From assembly GCA_947505245.1 (NCBI GenBank), contig CANNIZ010000019.1:23014-87013 (forward strand): 64,000 nt of DNA, written 5' to 3'. The position numbers and the translations under genes are program-made. Positions 43,610-53,062 of this stretch are shown here, in pieces. How positions within the stretch are numbered: position 1 is the stretch's first letter; every line of letters begins with the position of its first letter. Source of the stretch: Pseudomonadota bacterium. GTDB taxonomy: Bacteria; Myxococcota_A; UBA796; GCA-2862545. The notes under the pieces were generated by a model. That model made no database searches. It worked only from the letters and a program-made list of their open reading frames with translations, and had not been told where the DNA came from.

Positions 43610-43765
43610 ATGAAGGTGGTCGTCGGCCTCGCGCTCGGTGCGCTGTTCGGGTACGGCTACCACCGTGTCGTCGGATGTTCGTCGGGTTCGTGCCCGATCA
43701 CCGCAAACCCGTGGACGTCGACGGCCTACGGCGCCATCTTGGGGTTGCTCATCACCTACCAGTGA
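43610..43765 (+). CDS. DUF6132-family small membrane protein
   Basis: 51 residues: MKVVVGLALGALFGYGY, then HRVVGCSSGSCPITANPW and a second hydrophobic stretch. This is the compact pattern of DUF6132 proteins, with Gly-rich helix, GCxSGxCPIT and NPW. Two membrane segments. Function unknown; in other genomes family members sit near rhodanese or sulfur genes. The 176 bp before it (43434-43609) hold nothing that I can identify. Confidence 0.75.
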   Translation: MKVVVGLALGALFGYGYHRVVGCSSGSCPITANPWTSTAYGAILGLLITYQ

Positions 43766-43776
43766 CCTGCACGCAC

Positions 43777-44310
43777 TTAGTCCAGACGAGAGTACTTGTG
43801 CTTCTTCGCCCACTCGACGGCGATGGCGCCGAGGTACAGGCCGGTGTCGAACGCGCGCCCCTGGCCGAGCTCTTCGGCGTGGCGCGGGTGAAGCGCGCGG
43901 CCGTCGTTCGGGAACTTCGTGGGCCACGGGTCGAGCGTGAGCCGGCGCACGCCTTCGTCGGCGTTGTAGATGATGTCGCACTCGTATTTCACGTTGTCGA
44001 CGCGGATCTCGAGCCGCTCGCGCGCGACGCGGATCACGTCGATGCGTCGCTGATCGTTGTCCTTGTCCTTGATGCCGAATTCCTTGACCTTTGCGGGGTC
44101 GCCCTTGAACGACCGCGTCGGGATGAACCGACCCCCGAACAGGTCAGCGAACTTGTTCAGCGTCGCGATCGCCTTGGTCATGGCGCCGCCGATCGCCGTG
44201 TCGACGACGAGCTCGAGCTGGGAGCGGTCGGCCTGTTTGGACGCGGTTCGGGCCGCTTTGCGCGCTTTTACAGTTTCGGCCAGCTTCTTCGCGTCGTCTT
44301 CCCAGCCCAT
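43777..44310 (-). CDS. Hypothetical protein
   Basis: 177 residues from ATG 44310 (MGWEDDAKKLAETVKARK; GAGG upstream). The first 40 residues are a charged helix rich in Lys, Ala and Arg. The rest is mixed, with DVIRVARERLEIRVDNVKYE and RRLTLDPWPTKFPNDG. No signal peptide, membrane span or known motif. Not recognised. It converges on the DUF6132 gene (11-bp gap) and is divergent from mutS2 (74 bp). Confidence 0.65.
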   Translation of the reverse strand: MGWEDDAKKLAETVKARKAARTASKQADRSQLELVVDTAIGGAMTKAIATLNKFADLFGGRFIPTRSFKGDPAKVKEFGIKDKDNDQRRIDVIRVARERLEIRVDNVKYECDIIYNADEGVRRLTLDPWPTKFPNDGRALHPRHAEELGQGRAFDTGLYLGAIAVEWAKKHKYSRLD

Positions 44311-44384
44311 CGGAACCTCGGGTGCGGGGCGACAATACCGCAAGGCGCCGCGCGTGGGCGTCCCCAAACAATTACGTAGACGGG

Positions 44385-46706
44385 ATGGACGTCCTCGACA
44401 GAGCTTCCGTGATGGACGCGCTCGCGGCGCGGGCGCGCACCCCGATGGGCGCGGCTGCGGTGCGCGCGCTGGACCTGTTGTCGGTGGCCGAGATTCGCGT
44501 GGCGTTCGACGCGGTCGACGAATTGCGCGCGTTGGAGGAGTTGGGCGGGCCGATTCCGGTGGGCGCGGTCTCCGACGTGCGCGAGACGGCGGTGCGCGCC
44601 CAGAAGGGCGCGGTGCTGGACGACCCGAGCCTGCGCGACGCGGGAAGGAGCCTCGCGGCGCTGCGGCAGCTGTCGAACCGGCTGCGCGAGGCGTCGGACG
44701 CGCCCGTTCTCGCGGCGCTCGGCGCGCGCATCGACGTCGACCCGCTCGTCGCGCTGGAGCTCGATCAGGCGTACGACGCGACCGGGCAGATCAGCGGGTC
44801 CGCGTACCCCGAGATCGGCGACCTTCGAACCACGATTCAGCGGCTGCACGAGTCGGTGCGGCGGACCGCCGAAGACATCGTGAAAGGCGACGCGTACGCG
44901 GACGTGCTGCAGGATCGGTACGTGACGATGCGCGACGACCGCTACGTGGTGCCGATCAAGGCGCACGCGAAGCGGTGGAACCTCGGCATCGTGCACGGGA
45001 CGTCAGGCTCCGGCGCCACCGTTTACGTCGAGCCCACCGAGGTCGTCGAGCTCAACAACCGGCTGCGGCTGTCGGAGGCCGCGTATGAAGAGGCGTGCCA
45101 TCGCGTGCGCACCGTACTCTCCGCGATGCTCGGGCGGGTGGCTCCCGAGGTGGTGCTCGCGGTCGAGGTGACGATCGAGATCGACCTCGCGTGCGCTCGC
45201 GAGGGCCTCGCGGAGTCGCTGAACGCGACGCGGCCGATCGTGCGCGAAGACGGCGTCGTCGATCTCAAGGACGCGCGGCACCCCGTGCTGCTGCTGCGCG
45301 GGATCCCCGTCGTCGGCAATCGCCTGCGCATCGACTCGGGGCGGCCCGCGCTGGTGCTGACCGGGCCGAACACGGGCGGAAAGACGGTCGCGTTGAAGAC
45401 GATCGGCCTGTGCGCGCTGCTCGTGCGCTGGGGCTGCTTCGTCCCGGCCGCGGAAGGGTCGCGCGTGGACCGGTTTACCGACGTGCTCGCGGACATCGGT
45501 GACGCGCAGACCGTCCACGGCGACCTGTCGAGCTTCTCGGCGCAGCTCGTGGTGCTACACGGCATGCTCGATCGCGCAGCGATCGTGGGCTCCAACGCGC
45601 TTTGCCTGCTCGACGAGCCGTGCTCGGGGACGGACCCGTCGCAGGGCGGCGCGCTCGCCCGCGCGGTGCTCGAAGGCCTCGTGGACTGCGGCGCGCGCGT
45701 GGTCGCGACGACGCATCTGACGCAGATCAAGGGCCTCGCCGAGGCCGACGGTCGGTTCCGTCGCGCCGCGATGGAGTACGCCGACGGGCGGCCGACCTAC
45801 CGCGTGATCGACGACGTCGCCGGCGAGTCCCACGCGCTCGACACCGCGCTGCGCATGGGCCTGTCGGCGCACCTCGTGGAGCGCGCGCGCAGCCTGCTGT
45901 CCGAGTCCGAGCGCGGGCTGAACGACGCGCTCGCGGCGCTCGATCGTGCGCGGACGGAGGCCGATGCTGAGGCCGCGGTGTCGCGCCGCACGGAGGCGGA
46001 ATTACGAGCTCGAATCACCTCGCTCGACGCGCGCGACGCCGAGCTCGAGGCGCGAAAGCGCAGGCTCGATCAGGCCGAAGGCAGCGCGTTCGTGGAACGG
46101 TTGCGCCAGGCCGAGAAGGCGATCGCGGCGATCGTCGCTGACCTTCAGCGCGCGCCAGACAGCCGCAAGGCCGAGGCCGCGCGTCAGACCGTACAGGCGC
46201 TCGGCGCGCTGGTTCCCGACGCGGAGCTCCCCGAGGCGAGCGCCGAGTTCGTCGTGGGCGACACGGTGAAGGTGAAGAGCCTCGGCCAGGTCGGTGAGGT
46301 CGTCGAGGTCTCATCGGGCCACTGCCAGGTGCGCGTCCGCGGCGTCGTCGCGCGGGTCCGAAAGGGCGATCTCGAGCCCTCCAAACGGGTCGCGCGCACG
46401 GTCGCACTGCCGCCAAAGTTCGTCGCACCGAAGCGGAAGGAGGCCTCCCAGGCCCTTCGCGTCGAGGCGAACACGCTCGATCTGCGCGGGCACCGCGTGG
46501 AGGAGGCGATCGATCGGGTCGACCACTTCTTCAGCGAGGCGCGCGCGAAGGGCCACGACGTCGTGTTCCTGCTGCACGGCCACGGCACGGGCGCGCTCAA
46601 GGAGGCGCTGCGCAAGGACCTGCACGCGCACCCCGCGGTGCTGGATCTCGGTCCGGCGGACGCGGATCAGGGCGGGGATGCGTTCACGGCCGTGTCGCTG
46701 CGTTGA
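44385..46706 (+). CDS. mutS2: Endonuclease MutS2
   Basis: 773 residues. MutS-type core and clamp region (residues 1-300), then the ATPase: Walker A TGPNTGGKTVALKTIG, Walker B CLLDEPCSGTDPSQGG, and ATTHLTQIKG. A coiled-coil segment follows (SLLSESERGLNDALAALDRA to about 600), then a KOW-like segment (GDTVKVKSLGQVGEVVEVSS). The C-terminal Smr nuclease has LDLRGHRVEEAIDRVDHF and HGHGTGALKEALRKDL. MutS2 limits recombination and, in several bacteria, acts on stalled or collided ribosomes. The start lies 74 bp from the divergent hypothetical gene. It is followed by a 375-bp gene-free region with the palindrome array. Confidence 0.95.
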   Translation: MDVLDRASVMDALAARARTPMGAAAVRALDLLSVAEIRVAFDAVDELRALEELGGPIPVGAVSDVRETAVRAQKGAVLDDPSLRDAGRSLAALRQLSNRLREASDAPVLAALGARIDVDPLVALELDQAYDATGQISGSAYPEIGDLRTTIQRLHESVRRTAEDIVKGDAYADVLQDRYVTMRDDRYVVPIKAHAKRWNLGIVHGTSGSGATVYVEPTEVVELNNRLRLSEAAYEEACHRVRTVLSAMLGRVAPEVVLAVEVTIEIDLACAREGLAESLNATRPIVREDGVVDLKDARHPVLLLRGIPVVGNRLRIDSGRPALVLTGPNTGGKTVALKTIGLCALLVRWGCFVPAAEGSRVDRFTDVLADIGDAQTVHGDLSSFSAQLVVLHGMLDRAAIVGSNALCLLDEPCSGTDPSQGGALARAVLEGLVDCGARVVATTHLTQIKGLAEADGRFRRAAMEYADGRPTYRVIDDVAGESHALDTALRMGLSAHLVERARSLLSESERGLNDALAALDRARTEADAEAAVSRRTEAELRARITSLDARDAELEARKRRLDQAEGSAFVERLRQAEKAIAAIVADLQRAPDSRKAEAARQTVQALGALVPDAELPEASAEFVVGDTVKVKSLGQVGEVVEVSSGHCQVRVRGVVARVRKGDLEPSKRVARTVALPPKFVAPKRKEASQALRVEANTLDLRGHRVEEAIDRVDHFFSEARAKGHDVVFLLHGHGTGALKEALRKDLHAHPAVLDLGPADADQGGDAFTAVSLR

Positions 46707-46822
46707 CCTGCCGAGCTGGAGCGGTGATCGATATCGCCGACGTGAAGGACGCGAAGCCCTGGGAGGTCGTGAAGTCCGAGCTCGGCCGCCACCTCGCCCG
46801 GCGAGGCAGCGCCCGTCATCGC

Positions 46823-47003
46823 TGCCAGATCGCCCGACATGACCCGACATGCCCCTTGATCTGGCAGTCAAACCCGCTCCCGGCGTGCCAACTCCGGTCC
46901 CATGACCTCCTCATGCCCGCCGATCTGGCACTCCACCGTCGAAAAGCCGCCCGATCCACTGCCAAATCGGCGCTCATGTCCTGCCATGCCCCCCGATCTG
47001 GCA
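46823..47003. repeat. Three tandem ~44-bp palindromic elements (TGCCARATC / GATCTGGCA with two CATG)
   Basis: Units at 46823-46866, 46886-46930 and 46960-47003. Each reads TGCCARATC-N6-CATG-N6-CATG-N6-GATCTGGCA; unit 2 has TGCCAACTC as left arm and N7 in the middle. Unit 1 arms are perfect 9-bp inverted repeats, and the inner CATG pair also matches, so each unit can fold as a hairpin. The CATG cores are 10-11 bp apart, one helical turn. The spacers between units (19 and 29 bp) are unrelated. The array sits between the 3' ends of mutS2 and the convergent sigma-54 activator, in a 375-bp region (46707-47081) without a gene. Confidence 0.9.
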
Positions 47004-47081
47004 GTCCCGCCGCCCCAACTCGTTTGGTGATCGCGCAGGTAGACGGATCGCAGCCTCCGGTGGGTCGGCGCGGACCGGGCG

Positions 47082-48376
<1,295 letters not shown>

Positions 48377-48389
<13 letters not shown>

Positions 48390-48414
48390 TTGTGAAACGT
48401 AACGGAACGAAACG
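48377..48414. promoter_or_regulatory. Nested inverted repeats at the start of the sigma-54 activator gene
   Basis: Outer arms CGTTTCGTT (48377-48385) and AACGAAACG (48406-48414) are a perfect 9-bp inverted repeat 20 bp apart. Inside, CGTTTCA (48382-48388) and TGAAACG (48393-48399) form a second perfect 7-bp dyad around TTTG. The element covers the ATG of the activator (48389), suggesting autoregulation and possibly enhancer sites for the divergent sulfur genes. Confidence 0.6.
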
Positions 48415-48527
48415 AATCCGGCACGGTATTAATATGAGTTGGATGAAGCACGATAAGTGGTGTGTAAAATTGCGGCATGATGATTGCTGTACATCACGGT
48501 GTCACCCACCCTCGATCGGAGGTCTTC

Positions 48528-48893
48528 ATGGTCAGCGACCGACTCGTCTCCCGCTCCACCCTCACCGGCGCCGGGTTCCGCGATCTTGCGCCCCACCTCG
48601 CCGCCGAGCACCTCGGCGAGCTGCGGGTGATCGACGTCCGCGAGCCGGGCGAGTTCACGGGTCCCCTCGGCCGCGTGCCTGGCGCCGAGCTCGTCCCGCT
48701 CGGCACCCTGGAGGAGGCCGCGCGCACCTGGAACCGCGACCGGGCTGTGCTCGTCGTCTGCCGCAGCGGCGGTCGTTCGGGGCGCGCCGCGACGATCCTG
48801 CGCACGCTCGGGTTCCGGAACGTGTTCAACCTGACCGGCGGCATGCTCGCATGGGACGCCCACGGGCTGCCCCGCGACCGGGTCGCCGCGTGA
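48528..48893 (+). CDS. Single-domain rhodanese
   Basis: 121 residues from ATG 48528, preceded by GGAGG. Motifs: LRVIDVREPGEFTGPLG at about residue 34, and the active-site loop CRSGGRSGRAA with Cys at about residue 80; LTGGMLAWDAHGLP closes the domain. Transfers sulfane sulfur between thiosulfate, persulfides and acceptors. First of three overlapping or closely spaced sulfur genes (rhodanese, exporter, persulfide dioxygenase). An ATG at 48477 would add 17 unlikely residues. Confidence 0.9.
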   Translation: MVSDRLVSRSTLTGAGFRDLAPHLAAEHLGELRVIDVREPGEFTGPLGRVPGAELVPLGTLEEAARTWNRDRAVLVVCRSGGRSGRAATILRTLGFRNVFNLTGGMLAWDAHGLPRDRVAA

Positions 48894-49630
48894 ACGGCCT
48901 GGCGTTCGTCCTGTCGGTTTTGATCGGCGTGTCGCTCGGCATGCTCGGCGGCGGAGGCTCCATCCTCACGACGCCGGTGCTCATGTACGCGCTCGGCGTC
49001 GAACCCAAGCAGGCGATCGCCACCTCGCTCCTCGTCGTCGCCGTGACGAGCCTCGTCGGCGTGGTCCGCCACGCGCTCGCCGGCAACGTCGTGTGGAAGA
49101 TCGGGCTGCTGTTCGGCGCCGCCGGCATGGTCGGCGCCTACCTCGGCGGCTCGGTCGCCAACTACCTGCCGGACAACGTGCTGCTCGGCCTGTTCGCCGT
49201 GACGATGTTCGTCGTCGCGGGTGCGATGCTGCGGGGCCGCAAGGATCCCGGCGCGCGGGCTCCCGTCGAGCCCGTCATCTGGAAGGTGCTCCTCCAGGGC
49301 GCGCTGGTCGGCGCGTTCGCCGGCCTCGTGGGCGCCGGCGGGGGCTTCCTCGTGGTGCCCGCCCTCGTGTTGGCCGGTGGTCTCGCGATGCCGAAGGCGA
49401 TCGGCACCTCGCTGCTCGTAATCACGCTCCAGAGCTTCGCTGGCTACGCCGGCCACGCGGCCCACGTGTCCATCGACTACGGACTCGCCGCGTTCGTGTC
49501 CGTCGCCGCCGTGGTGGGCGTTCTCGGCGGCAGCCTGCTCGCCGGCAAGGTCGCACCTGTGCACCTCCGCCGCGGCTTTGGCGTGTTCGTCCTGTTCATG
49601 GCGTGTTTCGTCCTGTACCAACAACTCTGA
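48890..49630 (+). CDS. TauE/SafE-family sulfite/anion exporter
   Basis: 246 residues from GTG 48890, overlapping the rhodanese stop. Eight or so membrane segments in two repeats: LGMLGGGGSILTTPVLMYAL with KQAIATSLLVV in the first, LVGAGGGFLVVPALVLAGG and IGTSLLVITLQSFAGY in the second. This is the TauE/SafE/YfcA fold with its paired G-x-G-G-G motifs. Given the neighbours it probably exports sulfite or thiosulfate produced from persulfide oxidation. Confidence 0.9.
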   Translation: MNGLAFVLSVLIGVSLGMLGGGGSILTTPVLMYALGVEPKQAIATSLLVVAVTSLVGVVRHALAGNVVWKIGLLFGAAGMVGAYLGGSVANYLPDNVLLGLFAVTMFVVAGAMLRGRKDPGARAPVEPVIWKVLLQGALVGAFAGLVGAGGGFLVVPALVLAGGLAMPKAIGTSLLVITLQSFAGYAGHAAHVSIDYGLAAFVSVAAVVGVLGGSLLAGKVAPVHLRRGFGVFVLFMACFVLYQQL

Positions 49631-49643
49631 TCCTGAGGCTCCC

Positions 49644-50345
49644 ATGTTGTTCCGTCAGCTGTTCGAACCGGTTTCGTCGACGTTCACCTACCTGCTCGCC
49701 GACCCGATCACGCGCGAGGCCGTGCTTATCGACCCCGTCGTCGAGGAGGTCGACGCGTACGTGGGGCTGCTCACCGAACTCGGGCTGACGCTCGTGTACA
49801 CGCTCGAAACCCACGTCCACGCGGATCACGTGACCGCCGGCGCGAAGCTGCGCGACCGGCTCGGCAGCCGCACCGTCGTCCACGCGGACGGTGGGGCCGC
49901 GTGCGCCGACTTCCCCGTGCACAACGGCGATCACGTGCGCTTCGGGGGGATCGACCTCGAGGTGCGCGAGACCCCGGGGCACACCAACGGGTGTGTGGCG
50001 TACGTGGCTGGCGACCGCGCGTTCACCGGCGATGCCCTGCTCATCGGAACCTGCGGACGAACCGACTTCCAGCAGGGCGACGCCAGCAGGCTGTACGACA
50101 GCATCCACACGCAGCTGTTCACGCTGCCGCCCGACACGCTCGTGTACCCCGGGCACGACTACAAGGGCCGCACGGTGTCCACGATCAAGGAGGAGATCGC
50201 CACGAACGCGCGCCTCGGCGGTGGGAAGACGCGTGAAGCGTTCGTCGCGCTCATGGGCGACCTCAAGCTCGCGCCGCCGAAGCAGCTCGCGCGCGCCGTG
50301 CCCGCAAACCAGCAGTGCGGCCGCGAAGGCGTGCCGACCGCGTGA
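49644..50345 (+). CDS. Metallo-beta-lactamase-fold persulfide dioxygenase (ETHE1-like)
   Basis: 233 residues from ATG 49644. Metal motif THVHADHVTAG (HxHxDH) at about residue 56, then FPVHNGDHVRFGG, VRETPGHTNGCVAYV with the second metal His, FTGDALLIGTCGRTDFQQG with the bridging Asp, and VYPGHDYKGR. This pattern is that of ETHE1/persulfide dioxygenases rather than glyoxalase II. It oxidises glutathione persulfide to sulfite, which the rhodanese and the exporter would handle. Confidence 0.9.
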   Translation: MLFRQLFEPVSSTFTYLLADPITREAVLIDPVVEEVDAYVGLLTELGLTLVYTLETHVHADHVTAGAKLRDRLGSRTVVHADGGAACADFPVHNGDHVRFGGIDLEVRETPGHTNGCVAYVAGDRAFTGDALLIGTCGRTDFQQGDASRLYDSIHTQLFTLPPDTLVYPGHDYKGRTVSTIKEEIATNARLGGGKTREAFVALMGDLKLAPPKQLARAVPANQQCGREGVPTA

Positions 50346-50354
50346 CGAGGCTGG

Positions 50355-51128
50355 CTAACGGACCTCGAACGGGTACGCGACGCGCCAGGGCTCGGGGACC
50401 TCGTGGAAGTCGTCTTCCGAGGCGCCGGACAGCAGGTGCTGCGTGTCGATCGTGTAGGTGCCGGGCTCGAGGTCTTTGGCCGTGAGCAGGTAGTCCATGC
50501 GGCTGTGCAGCGGGACCACGTCGAGAGGGATCTCCTTGGTGGGCACCCACAGATCGACGTCCGTGTTGATCTCGGCGACGGGGCCCGTCATCTTGGCCTG
50601 CTCGATGTACTCCATGCGGTGGAGCGACAGGCCGAGGCGCATGACCTTGTCCATCTTGAGCGGCGTGTGGAACAGCACGCTGAGCGTGTTTCCGTCGGTG
50701 CGGGCGGTGACGAAGCGCACGCCGCGGTAGCTCTGGAGGTCCTGGTTGCCGACGATGCGGACCTGCTCAGGTTCGAGGTGCACGTACGCGTCGATGCCCT
50801 TCGCGTAGAAGCCCGGATCTTCGGGCTTTGGCCAGAGCGCGAACTCGACCGCGGGCGCATCCGGAGTGCCAGGTTGTTCGGGCACTTTGATGGTCAGGTG
50901 ATCCTGGACGAAGCCCTCGCGGCCCGCCTTGATCTTGTGTTCACCGGGCAGCCAGGGCAGCGAGAAGCGACCGGCCTTGTCCGTCAGGGGACGCTCGGAT
51001 TGGCCTTCCATCACGACCGTAGCGCCTTCGACGGGGTTGCCCCACACATCGTAGACGTGCCCCTCCAGGCGCGACTCCTGTGAGCAACCTGCGAGGAGCC
51101 CGATGAGACCGACCCACACCGCGACCAT
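50355..51128 (-). CDS. Lipoprotein with carboxypeptidase-regulatory-like domain
   Basis: 257 residues; lipobox LLAGC after a short signal peptide. Residues 20-95 are a CarboxypepD_reg-like beta sandwich: LEGHVYDVWGNPVEGATVVM, then AGRFSLPWLPGEHKIKAGRE. The C-terminal 160 residues are beta-rich without a known motif. Probably outer-membrane-anchored. Convergent with the persulfide dioxygenase gene (9-bp gap). Confidence 0.8.
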   Translation of the reverse strand: MVAVWVGLIGLLAGCSQESRLEGHVYDVWGNPVEGATVVMEGQSERPLTDKAGRFSLPWLPGEHKIKAGREGFVQDHLTIKVPEQPGTPDAPAVEFALWPKPEDPGFYAKGIDAYVHLEPEQVRIVGNQDLQSYRGVRFVTARTDGNTLSVLFHTPLKMDKVMRLGLSLHRMEYIEQAKMTGPVAEINTDVDLWVPTKEIPLDVVPLHSRMDYLLTAKDLEPGTYTIDTQHLLSGASEDDFHEVPEPWRVAYPFEVR

Positions 51129-51205
51129 GTGTCCCTCTGCGCGGCATCATAGTCCGGCGGCGGGCGGGCGCAATGACGATCGCGCTGCCCACCGCAGGAG
51201 GGTGG

Positions 51206-52084
51206 CTACTTCTGTGCGAGCGCGGCCGCGAGGAACGCGTCGAGCGTGATCTTTCCCGACGCGCGGCGGTGGCCGCCTTCGAACTTGACGAGGCCCGCCA
51301 TCGCGCCCTCCGTCATCTCCTGGTACATCGCCGCGACGTCGGCGGGCATGCCGTAGCCGGCGAGCGCGGCGGCCATCGAAGCGACCGGCGCCTCGTAGGC
51401 GGCGATCGGCTTGCCGAGGAGCTTGGACAGCCCGGCCGCGACATCCGACGCGCTGTACGGCGTGCTGCCGAGCTCGACGACGCGCGGCTTGCCCGGCGCG
51501 GGGGGCCCTTCGAGCAGCAGCCCGGCGGCGACCTCACCGATGTCCTTGGTGGCGATCATCGCCATGCCGGCGTCCTTCGGCGCGAACGTCGGGAAGATGC
51601 CCTGGTCGAGCATGCCGAAGCTGCCCTGCAGGTTCTCCATGAAGTACGCGGCGCGCAAGAAGGAGGCGCCGGTGTTCGGGAGGTCGCGCAGCGCGTGTTC
51701 GATCGGGTAGAGCGCTGCGATCGGACCGGTGCCCGCGGGCTCCTGGGCTCCCACCGAGGACAACATGACCACGTGCGGGATCGCGGCGGCTGCGATGGCC
51801 TCGACGAGGGCGCGACCGGCCTTCGCCTGGTAGGCGCGCATGTTGCCCGTCGTCATGTTTGGCGGGAGCAGGACGTACGCGCCGTCGGCGCCCTTGAGGG
51901 CAGACGCGAACGCAGCGGCGTTCTCGACGTCGGCGACCGCGACGGTGGCGCCGCGCGCCTTCCACGGCTCGCCCTTGGCGGCGTCGCGCACGATCACACG
52001 CACGGAGTGGCCGTGGGCGAGGAGGGTGTCCGCGACGACGCGGCCGGTGTGTCCAGAGACGCCTGCAACTGCAAACAACGACAT
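51206..52084 (-). CDS. NmrA-like NAD(P)-binding oxidoreductase
   Basis: 292 residues from ATG 52084. Rossmann nucleotide site AVAGVSGHTGRVVADTLLAH, then ADVENAAAFASALKGADGAY, LLPPNMTTGN, and VMLSSVGAQ. This is the NmrA/atypical short-chain dehydrogenase pattern (quinone reductase 2- or azoreductase-like). The protein may be an NAD(P)H-dependent reductase or redox sensor. It is divergent from a LysR regulator, the classic arrangement for a LysR-controlled target gene. Confidence 0.85.
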   Translation of the reverse strand: MSLFAVAGVSGHTGRVVADTLLAHGHSVRVIVRDAAKGEPWKARGATVAVADVENAAAFASALKGADGAYVLLPPNMTTGNMRAYQAKAGRALVEAIAAAAIPHVVMLSSVGAQEPAGTGPIAALYPIEHALRDLPNTGASFLRAAYFMENLQGSFGMLDQGIFPTFAPKDAGMAMIATKDIGEVAAGLLLEGPPAPGKPRVVELGSTPYSASDVAAGLSKLLGKPIAAYEAPVASMAAALAGYGMPADVAAMYQEMTEGAMAGLVKFEGGHRRASGKITLDAFLAAALAQK

Positions 52085-52146
52085 GGGAACTCCAGGATTG
52101 GTGCGGCAACATTGCGCACGGTTCCCGGTTCGACGAGCGCACCGGG

Positions 52147-52152
52147 TATCAT
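52147..52152 (+). promoter_or_regulatory. TATCAT -10 box, 7 nt before the LysR ATG at 52160
   Basis: TATCAT ends at 52152; the ATG at 52160 follows after 7 nt, with no ribosome site. This spacing fits the leaderless pattern of other genes here and supports 52160 over the earlier ATG at 52151. CATGCAT occurs at 52150 and again at 52168, a possible operator. Confidence 0.35.
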
Positions 52153-52159
52153 GCATCTT

Positions 52160-53062
52160 ATGAATCCCATGCATGACACCGCGTCGCTGATGGCCCTCGA
52201 CGCCCTGCTCGAGACGCGAAGCGTGACGCTCGCGGCGAAGCGGATGGGTGTGAGCCAGTCGGCGATGAGCCACACGCTCGCGCGCCTTCGCGTGCGTTTC
52301 GATGATCTGCTGCTGGTGCGCTCGGGCCGCGGCCTCGTGCCGACGGCGCGCGCCGAGGTGATGGGTCGGCACCTGCGGGCCGCAGCCTCGGAGCTCGCCG
52401 CGGCCGTGTCGGTCGAGCCCGTGTTCGAGCCGCTCAACGCGCGGCGCGTGTTCCGCGTCGCAACCACCGATCTCGTCGAGATGCTGCTGCTGCCGCGCGT
52501 GCTCGCGATCCTGGAGCGGGAGGCGCCGGGCGTCGACCTGCACGTGCGCTCCCAGGCGGACGCCGAGCCAGCACTCCACAGCGGGGAGATCGACGTGTCG
52601 ATCCAGCCGGTGCGCGACCAGCCGTCGGCCGGGCTCCGCGCGCGGGCCCTGTTCCACGAGAAGTTCGTGTGTGTGATGCGGCGAGGCCACCCGCTTTGCG
52701 ACACCCGGCTCACCGCCGAGCGGTTCGCGGTCGCCCGTCACGTGCTCGTCGCGCCGCGCGGTAGGCCCGGAGGCGTCGTCGATGACGTGCTCGCCGCCCG
52801 CGGGTTGACCCGGCGCACCGTCGTGCTGGTCCCGAGCTTTCTCGCGGTGCCGCACCTGCTCGCCGAGACGGATCTTGTAGCGACCCTCGCTGAGCGCGTC
52901 GCGCGCGCGTTCGCGGACCGCCTGCCGCTGCACGTGGTCCCGCACCCGTTGAAGCTGCCCGGGTTCACGATCTCGACGATCTGGCACGAGCGCGCGGACG
53001 CGGATCCCGGCCACGTCTGGCTGCGTCAGACGCTCACGAGAGCCGCGACAGCGCTCCCCTGA
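52160..53062 (+). CDS. LysR-family transcriptional regulator
   Basis: 300 residues from ATG 52160; in-frame ATGs at 52151 and 52169 are alternatives. The HTH is SVTLAAKRMGVSQSAMSHTL and then LARLRVRFDDLLLVRSGRGL, the usual LysR N-terminus. The C-terminal effector domain (residues 90-295) is a periplasmic-binding-protein fold (RVFRVATTDLVEMLLLP). Probably controls the divergent NmrA-like gene. The 3' end overlaps the convergent GbsR-like gene by 29 bp. Confidence 0.9.
   Translation: MNPMHDTASLMALDALLETRSVTLAAKRMGVSQSAMSHTLARLRVRFDDLLLVRSGRGLVPTARAEVMGRHLRAAASELAAAVSVEPVFEPLNARRVFRVATTDLVEMLLLPRVLAILEREAPGVDLHVRSQADAEPALHSGEIDVSIQPVRDQPSAGLRARALFHEKFVCVMRRGHPLCDTRLTAERFAVARHVLVAPRGRPGGVVDDVLAARGLTRRTVVLVPSFLAVPHLLAETDLVATLAERVARAFADRLPLHVVPHPLKLPGFTISTIWHERADADPGHVWLRQTLTRAATALP

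Noticed and set aside
46823..47003. Palindrome array as a CRISPR array
   Set aside because: Units are 44-45 bp full palindromes with fixed internal geometry, only three copies, unequal 19- and 29-bp gaps and no cas genes.
48420..48440. AT-rich GGTATTAATATGAG as a housekeeping promoter or origin element
   Set aside because: Short and isolated; could be the -10 region of either divergent gene, but no partner -35 can be assigned with confidence.
48458..48473. Sigma-54 promoter upstream of the rhodanese operon (TGGTGTG ... TTGC)
   Set aside because: GG and GC are separated by 11 bp rather than the required 10, and the -24 box is weak. Still worth a look since a sigma-54 activator is adjacent.
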